Source: Castor canadensis
Lineage: Eukaryota; Chordata; Mammalia; Rodentia; Castoridae
Assembly: GCF_047511655.1 (NCBI RefSeq)
Contig: NC_133394.1
Coordinates: 56,886,501-56,950,500, forward strand
Direction of reading: 5' to 3'
Length of the DNA: 64,000 nucleotides
A program made the translations under genes and the position numbers. Below the pieces are notes generated by a model. It was not told where the DNA came from and ran no database searches. It saw nothing but the letters and a program-made list of their open reading frames with translations. Numbering within the stretch: the stretch's first letter is position 1; each line of letters starts with the position of its first letter. This document shows positions 1 through 12,500 of this stretch, piece by piece.

Positions 1-145
1 CTATTTACAAATTTTCATCATAGAACTCATATACATTAGAAAATTAGCATCAGATATCTCACCAATCCCAAATGTTCATGACATCTTATACATTAATCTA
101 TGTCAATGGTTTACTTTAAAAATTTTTTAACATGTGAATGTGAAT
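1..145 (-). other. NUDT6: NUDT6 3' UTR, partial
   Basis: This sequence follows the NUDT6 stop codon and is AT-rich. No clear AATAAA is seen on the minus strand before the window ends. On the plus strand it is probably FGF2 3' UTR. Confidence 0.6.
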
Positions 146-543
146 TCAGTCCATCCCTGTCACAGTTCTGTAATTCTCTGGCAGTTCTTTGTGATAGAGT
201 TTATAAAACAGGCCTGTGTATACTGCTGGAAGTTTTTCCATGGTGAGATCAATCTTGTCAAACCCTTCTCTGTACCCATAGAGCAGCAGCCTAGCAACTC
301 TGGTGGTGATTGGAGTCGTATTTTTAGTCTTGACCAGGTCATTGAGATCCATCCACTCACACCTTAAGCATTCAAGATGGCAAAAATCTATGGTGAATGA
401 ATATGGCTTAAGGCGACAGATTATATACATATCTGACTTTCCAAAAGCTCCAGGATTGGCATGCTGTTGTCGGATACTCAGGAGGGACCTGAATTCCGAT
501 TTTATACCAGTCTCTTCAAAAACTTCTCGGACTGCTGTGTCTC
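146..543 (-). CDS. NUDT6: NUDT6 coding exon 5 with stop codon
   Basis: The last coding exon has acceptor GTAG and stop TGA at 148-146. It encodes residues 182-312 and holds the catalytic half of the Nudix box, REVFEETGI (186-194), followed by the conserved C-terminal part of NUDT6 with [17 protein letters not shown]. The 3' UTR runs on toward the left edge; no polyadenylation signal in this direction is seen in the 145 bases left, so the transcript probably ends outside the window. Confidence 0.96.
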
Positions 544-3500
544 CTACATTACAAAGATGAACAAATAAAATGATCACTTTTTAGAGACCTCATCACCAGA
601 GACTTACAGTCAGGATCTAAGACATCAAAAGCAAAATTTTCAAGTTTGTTTTCAGTACCTTTGCCTTCTGGACATCCTGAAATGCCAAAGTATTTTCTTA
701 TCAATATACATTTATGGCGCTTTTGAAATACTGAACATTTGTTTGACTACTACTGGGAGGCTTATCCATTTGTACATTCTTAGGGTCACAGCTTTTTAAT
801 CTCTCCCTGCTTTATTTACCCAAAAGATAAAAATATAGATTGCAAGAGCTAAAGATTTTTTCAAAGTTGCAGTTAATATTCTGACATATTTCTTCATTAT
901 TATTCTGTTCTTGAACATCCATCAAAACTGCCTAAATATGTATGTATCAGAATTGTTCTGTTGTCCTTACAAAAGCCGGTAAAGCTGTCAAAGGTACTTA
1001 ATGAATTATGAGATGATTTTAATCTCTCCTGGTGATCTCAGGTGGGACCCTCAAGCCTCCAAGTCATGGAGTAGATTGCTTTGTAGCCATTTTGTTATGT
1101 TCCTCTAGTAACACTGTTAGTGAAATCCCACAGTAGTAACTGTTGGTATTCCCTTTGTTTCATGAGGTAAGATTCCAAAGAAGTTGAAATTGATTCTTTC
1201 AATACCAAAATGAAATCATTTCCTCAGAAATTTTAAAAAGCTGGGAATATACAGAATTGTATAATGCTAGGGTTTTCATATTTTATAAGGTTGATTTTTC
1301 AGTTAAGTGCAAATTTGTGGGGGTTTGTAATGTTTTTGTTTTTTCTAAACACATAGAGAGTACCTGAGTGGATTTTACCTTTTTGATGCTTTGTTATTGT
1401 ATCCTAAAGCATTTATGAGTAGCACTTTAAAAAGTTGCATTCCTTGGCCACTTTTCTGGGAAGTGTCATGATTGCCACAGAGACTTGTTCAAATCTTCTC
1501 ATGCCTCTACTGTTGTCAAATATTAAATGATTTTGCCTCCTCAGTAATCCTTTTGATAAAAAATAGGCAAAGGCCAGGTGCCAGTGGCTCACGCCTATAA
1601 TCCTAGCTACTCAGAAGGCAGAGATCAGGAGGATTGAGGTTCAAAGCCAGCCATCTCAAACAAAAAAAAAACCCATCATAAAAAAGGGATGGTGGAGTGG
1701 TTGAAGGTGTAGGCCCTGAGATCAAACTCCAGTACTAAAAAGAAGGAATTCAGACAAAAATACCTCCATTCCTGTGTGCTCTCACTGTGGAATGCCTTAC
1801 TGGGCCCCAATCTGCCTGCTTTTCTAAGAAACATCTCTGGAAAGGTGCACAGGAAGAGTAATACATATGTTCTAGCTAGGCGTGTAGCTCAGTGGCAGAA
1901 TGCTTGCCTTGAAACCGCAAGACCCTGGGTTTCATAACCATCACAGAAAGGGAGGGGGTGATAAAACTGAAAGCATAAAAGAAGAATCTAGGTGAAGAGA
2001 AATGTTGCTTAGTAAGAAAAATTATTTTACTCTGGCATATAATATTTTTTATTAAATTTATTATTAGAGATTGTGGCAGTAGTGTTTAAAGTTTATATAA
2101 TGGCCCCCATCCTTGTTTTTATTCCTTAAATGCTCAAATAACTATCCATGGGGCTCCTGTTTGGCTTTTAGTACTACTAATCAGAAGTTGGGCATTAGCT
2201 CAGGAGCCTAGGCTGTGTGTTATGAACAGGATGGGGCTAGTGAGCGAATCTGTCTGGCTTGCAGTCACCATGGCAGGTGAATGAAAATGAGCACTGCCTG
2301 AGTAAGTTCTAATCAGTTTAAGCTGAATTAGCACATCTCTGACTAGACTGAAAACAAAAGGGCTGATAAGTGCCTTTATACCTGGGATATGGAAGACCCC
2401 TTCCACCTCAAAATGGAAATCTCTTCCTCCAGGATTTCAACATGAATTTAAATTTTTTTATCATGATAAAGTGATTTATTCTGTTGTGCCTTTAAGATTA
2501 ACATACTGTAAGTTAAACTGAAATAACATTTACCACGTAGGTGTGAATAACATAGAGGTTTGTGTTTTTATTTTTGCTGCTTAACAGATATGCTTAAATA
2601 TGTCATTGGTTTTGCAGAACAATAATGAAATGAAGTTTATATTTGTTAGTCCTATTTTGTAGTACTTAATAATAGGAGTTAGTTTGAAGTAATATAAACA
2701 GGAAAAATTTTGTAGAACATGGGTTTTCCTGATGTTTCTTCCTGACTCTAGTGTACTGATGGTCTCTGATCAAACACAGCTGCTTTATAACTCTTTGGCT
2801 ACTGCAGGAGATTATTTTCACAAGTGGTAATGAGATTTTTTTTTTTTTAGGAAGGTAAAGTGTCCATTTTAATCTTACAGATACCTTTCTACTCAAGCCT
2901 TGAAGATTACATTCTGTTTTGTATATGACCCTCTTAATTTTTTTAAAAAACCACTTTGGATAATGTGCCATTTACCTAGTATTGTCAAAGAATGAAAGAT
3001 TCCAAACGAATTAACTTTCCCAGCTAACTATTTACTGGGACTAAATAAAAGCCCAGTATAAATGCTTAGCGGTTTGTGATGGCAGTGTTCCTAAAGTATA
3101 TTACATGCTTTCCTCAAGGTTGGGGTAAAAGAACAGGATTTGCATCATTTCTAGATGATAAGGCTTCACGTTATTTTGCACTGTGATCAAATAGAATTGC
3201 CATCATATGATACTATTTCTCTGACCTCCACCATCAGTTATCATTTCTAGCTGCTTTCAGGGTTCCATCAATTCTAAGGCAAACTTTTATTTACACTATA
3301 CCTAGGAGATATGGTGAATGCCAAGTGCTGCTTGTTTTCTTCATTCCACATGATTGAGGGATGTATGATCTCTGGATAGGTGGGTTGTTTTGATAAGCAC
3401 AAATACTTTACAAAAAAGTAGTACATTTAAAATTATTTGGACTTAAAGAAAGATTTTGGCATTGTACTTAAACCTACACTTATAAACACTTGGCTTGGAT

Positions 3501-6500
3501 ATGTGTTTCTTCATTTATATCTAAATATAGATCTGTCTGAAATTCAGAGGATCCATAAAAGTTAAAAGAAAAAAATCAATTTATTTGAGAAAGTATGGCT
3601 CAGGAGGGGAAGCTGCACAAACCTGAAGACTTCTATTTTTCCTGACATGGACAGAGTAAGAATGTAAAACTCAGGCTTAACTAGTTTACATGGTGTCACA
3701 TGTGATATATGAAATGATCTGAGATAATCAGAATTAAATAGCCTTGTAGAATAAATGACTCTTTCGGCACTGGCATCTTTACAAAATATTCTGTCTGTCT
3801 ATCTGTCTCTCTCTTGCTGGTTTTATTTATTTATTTTTTTTCAGACGATCTCACTATGTAGCTCAGGCTGGCCCCAAACTCATGATCCTCCTGCCTCTGC
3901 CTCCCGAGAGCTATGATTACAAGCATTTGCCAGCAAGCCCAGCTCAAAGAAATACTCTTATGTTGACAGAATAGCTACCAGATCTAACTAAAAGTTCATT
4001 AAGTATATACACCCAAGATCTGTTACATATATACATATATATCTTAATGTAGTCAATTTACTCATAAATTGTTAGGCATTGGCTGTAATGTGCATAGGGC
4101 ATTTTGATCTGTGCACCATTAGAAATCGTTTCAAGAACATACACATTCTTAATAAAAATAGATTCAGGAAGTTGCTATGATAAATTGTTGGCTAAAGCGA
4201 ACTGGGGATGTGCATGTTAAAGAAAAGGTCTTAGAAAAATTTTATTGGTATTGAATTATTTATTGATTAAGATGACATTGAATTTGATGTAATGGCTTAA
4301 GGAACAGCAAAATTTTATGTAAATCAGTGATATAAAGAATTTTTAGCTTCAGACTGGAGGTGTGGCTCAAGCCTCACAAGCGGAAAGCCCTGAGTTCAAA
4401 CCCCAGTTCTGGCAAAAACAAAACAAAGTAACTCTTATTACTAGTCTTTTCTGATGAATGGCCAAAGCTGTTCCTTTTTGTATAAATTTATCTAGAAGCA
4501 TTCTTAAACAGGAGAATAGGTGTTACGGTCCTAATAGTATCAGTAAACTAATAGAATAAACTGCAATGTGAGAAACTTTGCTGCTAATTTTATGTCAGCC
4601 CTGAAGTAATCTGTCTGAAGTTTTCTAATTTGGTCTGAACTAATTAGAAAATTTAAATTCTTAGTCCTACTTAAATTTAATTCAAATTCTTATCCTTGGA
4701 AAGGAAGCACACAATTTCCTCCAACATTTTCAAGGTAATTAAAATTATGTAAGATACATACCAATATCTTCTCCTGGCTCTGACAGGCCTCCTGGAAACT
4801 TCCACATATTTTTCAACTGCAGTGTAAAGTCAGAAAATAAAGTCTGTACAGCATTTACTCACATATACACACAAGCTCACTCACAGATCCACAAAATCTA
4901 CCCAGAGTTGGTTGAGGTGGTTAAGAATTTATTTTTTCACTAATTTCCTTACTCTTCCTTCTTTCTTTTTTGAGGGAGCTGATAACTGAAGAAATCTCCC
5001 TCTTTTTTCTTTAGGAAACAGAAGTGGTATTATTTGGTTTAATGTGATAAAATTTCTGTCAAACAAAACTTTGGAGGTAAATATTTACTGCATTCGTGTA
5101 ATTTTAAATAATTTCGCTGCTAGTTAATTCTGAACAAATAAGTAGAATCTTACAGATGCTGCTATAAATAAGTAGAAAGAATAAATTTAATCATTAAAAT
5201 ATGCTAGTCTTAATTTTCACATTTATTACTGTATTGTGTTTCTAATCATATATATCACTCTTAAGATTTTTATTGTTCTGTGTTAATGGATTTATGTAAA
5301 GTTTAATTGCTTTTTATGGGCAGTGTGAATAAAATTGGTTAGTTTGTGGTTTTCTTGTCTGTCATTTCTTTGTGTTTTTTCGTCTATTTGTTTTCTTTTT
5401 TTGATAGGAATGGGCAGGTAGGAAGATCTGATCTATGGAATAGGGATAAACATAGAAATAGATTAAAAATAGTTATGAGATGATGTGGGACAGTATGGTG
5501 AATGTGATTATTTTCCCACTTTTAGATTTCTATAGTATCCGTCTATTACCATGACAAAAACTGAAGAATGACTGGGAACTTATGAATACTCCTGAGAGAA
5601 TAGCACCATTAGCCAGTACATCTTATACTCTTCATTCATAAAAAAAATTTGTGGACCGTTTACGGGTGAGCTTTGTGACCCACTCATTTCCTGAATGAGT
5701 GCTTCTTAAAGCATGTGTCACTTCTCAACTATGCTAGCTTGGAGAGCTGTGGCGTGGTTCCCAGAGTTTCCACAGACTGTCAATTACTGGGTACAGAATT
5801 CAGGCTTTCTACCCTTCTGTGTCTGGCTCAGGCTTGATGATAATTTATAAAGTGTATTATGTTTTATTTTATTAATGTCTCATAATCTCTACATCAATGC
5901 AGTGTCTTTTGAGTTCCACTTTGAAATAGTTCCAAAAGCTTTGTTTCTACAGAAACTGCAAGCTTGTCTGATAGAAGGATACCAGACATCGTCACCATAA
6001 ATTCTAACTGTAACAAAAAAATTGTCAGATGCTTAAGAACAATAAAAGTCAACTTTAAAAATTTTTACCTAGAACTGACGTTAATGATTGCAGACTATTA
6101 GATATATTTGGAGATAATGAACTTATTAGAAGGGGGAAAATGGCAGATAGAAGGATTAAAATGGTTAATACAAATTTTATTTTGATTATTTCAAACATTA
6201 AGTTTTCAATATGGAACTATTAGGTATATTTTTATGTGGGTAAGTAGTTTGTGAATTTATTTTAAAAGTTTCCTTCTTTTCCCCCAAAAAGCTTGAGCCT
6301 GAATTCTAAGTGGTAGGTAGACAGGCCTAAGATAACATGGTTTTAAAATCTGATTAATATTCTAAATATGATCAATAGTGAGGCAAGCATGTCTACCACT
6401 CTTTTTTCCTTTGTATTAAAAATACTCCCACGTACAGGGCTGGCAATATAAAAATAATACTAAAATACCAGCTAATACATATTGAATGCTGACTTTGTTC

Positions 6501-9500
6501 CAGAAACTGTTATTTGTTTTTATAAGAGTTACACATTTAAACATCCCGGTGATCCCACAAGAGTCTACTGTAGCTCCCGTTTTAGAGGTAATAAAACTGG
6601 GGCCGTAAGGCTTAGTAAGTTGTATGGAGTCACACTGTGATAGACTCAGGGCTAAAATCCAGACACTGATTCTAACCATCATTTAAAATCTTTAAAAAGT
6701 TGCTTTAATATCTTCTCACTGATCCCTAACTGCATTCTTTTTCATATATTCTTCCATCTTTTCCTTATAACTAATTGGAATATTCTGTGTCAATCTAGTC
6801 AGAACTCATCCAGATTTGTGAATTTGGAGTAAAATCTTAGTTTAGTGTTGAACATTTTTTTTTAATCTACCTACTGCATATGTTCCTCACTCAGAATTTT
6901 CTGCTTGGCAAGGGATTTATTACCTAGTTAGTAACTTATTATTCTATTTCCAGTATGTTATTTCATGAGGGAAAATTACTGGGAATAGGTTTTGAAAACT
7001 TAGCCCGTTTGAGTTTATTGCGCTTTCATCTCTGTTCACTTTCTATAAATGAAGACAGAACACCCTGTGCTTCAAGTGTGAAGTTCCACGATCCTTCCCT
7101 CCCCGCCCAATCTCACAAAGGAACTTTCCACTCTCTCTTAAGAAACAGTCTCAAATGTTCTGGTGCCTACTTGTGTTGCTGGGTGCTGCTCAGTGTGACA
7201 TAGATGACCCTCCCTGCTTTGGCTTGGTGAGGCCAACTTAAAAGCACATCTAATTTTTAACTACTACAAAAGGTTAATGTATCCTGTTAACTAACTGAAA
7301 TGTCTGATTTTAAACAATATTTAGAGTAGTTCCGTATTTCAGAATGGCAAAGATGAGAGATTTTATTACACATTTGCTAGCTGTAAATCTGTTGTTCTCT
7401 TGTATGTGCAGGGGTAAACAGAAAATAGAAGACAGTGTTAGGAATTGCTAGCCTAAGAAGTAAGCATTTTTTAGGTATCAACAAAGGGTACATATCAAAT
7501 GCATTTTTCAAAGATAATACAAGAATATGACACTCTCTGTTAAAGCAACTTTTAATAATGCTGCTTCTTTTAAAACTTGTCCTGAAGATGAACTCAAGTT
7601 TACTATAGGGTTTTGAGTATAGGTGAAAGGGAATGATTCATGTTTCTGATATTTTTTCCTCACTATTTTCCCAATTCCACAGCACTCTTATGTTTTCCTG
7701 TGCAGAGGCTTAGCTTCAGGACCTTCTCTGGGCATGGATCCTGAAGTTCTATCCAGTAGCTTTAGTAAACACCACACTAATTAGCCATACTCATTTCTTC
7801 CAACTGCATCTCAAGAACTTCAAGCAAGGGACTAGACCAGCTAACCTTTTCCTTTGGTTTTCTTATATTATTTGATCTTCTTGTTCTTCCTTTACTAAAA
7901 CTTGCTCAAATGCCAAAACATGGTTTTATTTTATTTTTAGTGACCACTCTCACTGTCTAGAATTCAGACCGCTGCATTTAGATGGATCTCATTAGCTATA
8001 TCATTACTCTTACCAAAGACATATAAGGTGCCGTTGAGTCTCTCATAGGTTGGTTAGTTAATTCAATAAAAATTTATTGAGTGCTAGGTAGTAGGCACAC
8101 AGAAATTAACGTATTCTATAGCAAACACCTCATTCTTTTTATTCCTGCACAATGTATTTTTTTAGTAACATTGTATCTCCACCTTACATTTATTCATTTT
8201 ATAATTTGAGTCATGATTATAAGCTCCAGATGTAGAAACACTGCTTTGTTTACCTAGTGCTTAAACAGAGCATACCACAAAGTATGAAAAGGAACTCAGT
8301 AATATTTAGTGAGTGAACAGACAAGTCCCTACCCTTTACACAACCTTTAGTATCCAATTTATGAGGTATTTTATTGCTAAAAATCATGGAGGTAAGGATG
8401 GAAAACTGGAATACATGGGTAGAATAGGAGAAAGAACACATTTTAAATGTCAGTTGAGGACTGAGTGTGTACATACATACGCTCATGTCTAGGGTTAAAT
8501 GTCCTTCTGCAGAAAAGACTTCATATTAATGCCTGGGGAGAGTAAGGTACATAAAGAAAGGAGGAAAACTGTCTTGGGTGTCTGAAAATAATTCAAGCTA
8601 GTTATTAAAAATAAAACTTTGTATATGTAACATATAGCTTATAAGTATATATAGCTATCATTATGCTTAAATTCCACTTAATATCCAAATATAGAAATTA
8701 AATATGATTCAGTTTCTCATTACTTTTATTAAGCACTGAAGTATATGTGGCTCTTCTCTTAAATGGACTTGTTTATAACTTAAAAAAATCCAATCCCTAC
8801 TCAAGAGTACCTTTTCCTACTTAATTCACAAAGAAACTACTGTTTTAAAAAACTTGAATTTGTCTAGCTTCTACCAATCCCACCTTCTTAGAAGTGCAGG
8901 GGAACTAAAAAATCTGACTAGATTCTGAAGCAGCACTTTCTTATTTTTAACGAACCACTCATTGCTGGCCTGAAAATGAGCAGAATTAGGAAGCCAAGTT
9001 GTTCTTACTAGTTCTCAAACTTCACAGCAGAATCACTGGAGGGCTTGTTAACACACAACTTCTACCTTCTGTTCTGCAGGTGGAGCCGAAGTCTTTGCAT
9101 TTCTAGTAAGTTGGTGTGCTGACTGGCCTCTGCTAACAAGTTCCTGCACTGTCAGCTGACTCCCTTTTAGGTTTCACCCACAAACTGCAGAGGCTCCTTC
9201 TTATCTACATCCGGTGAGCCTTCTTGGTGATTGAGGTTCCTATATCACTCCTGCAGTGCTTCACTGGCTGCATCCACTCTATCAGCAAAATCCAGTCTCT
9301 GGTTTTCCTAACATTTTACATGCAGGTTTCATTGTATAGAGGCACCAGCACCAGCTAAGCAGCACTTCTTAGAGCTTTGAGTGTTAGTGCTAGCTCCATC
9401 TTCCCAAATGAAGGGAGCCACACACACCAGAATTATGTGAGATTAAATTGAAGACATCTGAGACACAGCTGATGCAGAGGAAGCATTTTCTGAGTTTCCC

Positions 9501-12500
9501 TTATTTGATTAAATGCAGGCAGAGCCTTCTGAAAATGAAACTGCCACCAATCCAATGGAATGTGTGTTTGAAGGGGTGCGGGGGGATTTGAGGGAGAGGT
9601 GGGTACTTACAGCTAGGAAACAGACTGACCATTAGCACCTGGATGAGAAACTGCATTTAAAAAAAACTGTCAGCACTGCCATACCTTACATTCTCCCCTA
9701 GAAGCCCTATCCCCACTTCTCTTTTTATTATGTTGATATAGAAATCCTCACTCCTGTTCAAGCCACTTCTTATAGAATAGTCTGGAACTTTTCCCATTTT
9801 ATAATCCATCTGTTGTCAATTGAATTGCAACTATATTCTCTCCTCCAACAAAACCATCACCACCAGCAGTTCAAAGTTGATGGAGAAAATTTCTCTTTTC
9901 AACCCTACTTTATGCTTTAACCTCTCTGGCTAAGTTTTCCAACCTGTAAACCGGTGATGATAAAAGGTCACAATGATGATTATAATGGTTATTAATAAGG
10001 AGCATATGGACTAGTGTTCAACACAGGTTAATTTAAATTAGTGCTATTAGTTAAGTGCTATTACTAATAATCAAATTTCTTAATATATTAAATTGATTTT
10101 CTCACTGGTTTTGTCACTGTAGCACTAAGGTTCTATCTTTTAGACTTTTAGATCATAGCATATTTTATTCAGTAAGTTCTTTTTCACACTTGGATCATTT
10201 TTGGTCATTTTGTTAATGGCAACAGTGCAGTCTCTGATCAGAAGATTTCCAACGTCGTTGTGTCCCCTGAGAAAGAGTCCATAGCAGGATACGTGGATGT
10301 AACTGGAGTTTATTAAAAGTTAGGGAAGGGAAATACAGGTAGAAGCTAGGAAGCAGAAACAGGGTGCTTTTCTCCAGGTGCCTTTAAAACTTATGCTGAA
10401 ATAGGCATAGGCAATGACTTCCTTAGTAGAACTCAACTGTCTCAGCAACTAAGAAAAAGGATCAACAAATAGGACTTCATGAAATTCAAAACCTTCTGCA
10501 CAACAAAAGAAATGGTCTCTAAATTGAAGAGACCACCCACAGAATGGGAGAATATCTTTGCCAGCTATACATGAGACAAGGGAATGATAACCAGATACAA
10601 GGAGTTCAAAAAACTAAACTCCCCAAAATCAATGGCTCAATGAAGAAATGGGCAAATGAACTGAAAAATGGGCAAATGAAAGGAATAAGTCCAAAATGGC
10701 TAAAAAACACATGAAAAAATGCTTACCATCCATGGCCATAAAGGAAATGCAAATCAAAATCACACTAAGACTGTCAGAATAGCTACCATGAAGAATATGG
10801 GGAGGATGGCGGGGGGAAGAGGGAGACACTACAGTATGGAGGCTCCTTAAAAAACTAAAAATAGATCTGCCATACAATCCAGCAATACCACTCCTAGGGA
10901 TATACCCAAATGCGAGTCAGCTTACAACAAAGGCACCTGCACACCCATGTTTATTGCAGTGCTAGTCACAATAGTTAAGCTATTAACAGCCAAGATGCCC
11001 CACAACTGACAAATGGATCAAAGAAGTGTGGTATTTATACACAATGGAATTTTACTTAGCCACAAAGAAGAATGAAATTGTCTTCTGCAGGTAAATGGAT
11101 AGAACTGGAGAACATCATCTTAAGTAAAGTTAGTGAGGCTCAGAGGCCAAAAGCCGAATGTTCTCTTTCATATGTGGATTATAGACCTACAATAAATGCA
11201 GCAATATCATGGGACACAGGTTACACTAAGGGGAGGTTGTACACAGGACGATAGGGCAAAGGAAAGAAGCCAAAAACTTCAATGTGGTTAATGTGCTCTG
11301 TGTAGAGGAATGAATACAGAAATCTTAAACTGGCCAGGGTCACCATGGGAAGGGGACTAGGGAGGAGTAAAGAGAACTACTGGAGATGAACCAATTGGGG
11401 TTGTAATACATGCACGGAAACGACCCTGTGTAGCTATCTTTTTCTCAAGCTAGCAAAAACTGTCATGTTTTTCTTTCATCTGTTCTACAAAATTGGAGAG
11501 CAGGAGGTATGTGTAACAGGTTTGTGGAGCGAGGTGGCAGGGAAAGGGGATAGGAGGATAAATACAAATAATGTGTAAACATGTAAGTAAATGCAAAAAT
11601 GATACATGTTGAAACTGTTCCAGGAATCGGGAGGGAGTGATAAAGGAGAGTGGTAGAGGGGGGAGAATTCAAATATGATATATTTGTTACGTTGTAAGAA
11701 CCTTTATAAATGTAAATGCCACAATGTACCCCCACCCAGCACAATAAAGGGGAAAAAATTAATGCTGACCTGTGGGAAGGACAGAACTAATCAACGAGTG
11801 GGGAGGGGCACTGGTACCCCACAGTCCAGGTGAGGGCAGTCCAAGCCATCCCTGTAACCAAAGCTGAGAGATTTTAAGAAGGGGCTCTTACATATGCATT
11901 CTAATATTTAAGTCTTCTAGGCTTCCAGCAAAAAGCAAACTCATGTCTTTGGCCAAGGCTTTCTGTTTAAGCAAAGGCAATATAACCACCTCTACTAGCT
12001 CCAGATATGTCCTTTTAACAGTACTCATAATTGTTTATACTCTATCTTGTACTCTACTTTCAATGTTATTTAATGCCCAATTAGGGATACTGTGAGTCTT
12101 CTTTCTGTACAGAACTGGCTCATTGATGTTTACCCTTTTATTGTACTGACACCTGCCCCCTGGTCCTCATGGCCCCTAGTGTCGATATTGCCCCAAATAA
12201 TCAGTCCTTAACTGCCCACTACAGAAGCAGTCTAAACAAAGGGCCACCCAAGGGTTAAAAATAGCTACAAGTATAGACACCTATAAAAAATAACCAATAG
12301 ACTCTGGCTGTTACTTGTCAAAATAAAAAGATTCTTTATCCTCCCTACTACACCTGGCAGGGCCCCCTTCTGGTGCTCTTATCATTGCTCATGTTTGGGT
12401 CATACCTTCTAAACCAGATTTATCTCTTCCAGGATAAAAATCCTTGAGGACCCAAATCAAGTGACAACAGGGCTATCGATCTCTGGAGACAATTGAGATT

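Larger units (their letters stand above)
544..4761 (-). other. NUDT6 intron 4
   Basis: The intron is 4.2 kb, AT-rich, with SINE copies at 1572, 1876, 3832 and 4353. No other gene is visible. The whole intron is probably also FGF2 3' UTR on the plus strand. Confidence 0.85.
1..5355 (+). other. FGF2: Probable 3' part of the FGF2 3' UTR (sense strand)
   Basis: FGF2 lies next to NUDT6 in mammals, on the opposite strand and overlapping it tail to tail; this is established knowledge. The FGF2 coding exons are not in the window. The plus strand here has no coding sequence and ends at a convincing poly(A) site near 5328. Two NUDT6 exons lie inside it, which agrees with reports that the antisense transcript pairs with FGF2 mRNA in two separate places. 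The extent is inferred, not proved. The region also carries several SINE copies. Confidence 0.55.

Noticed and set aside
1876-1950. Possible real tRNA gene
   Set aside because: It has tRNA-like promoter boxes but no complete cloverleaf, and matches the many ID-like SINEs in the window.
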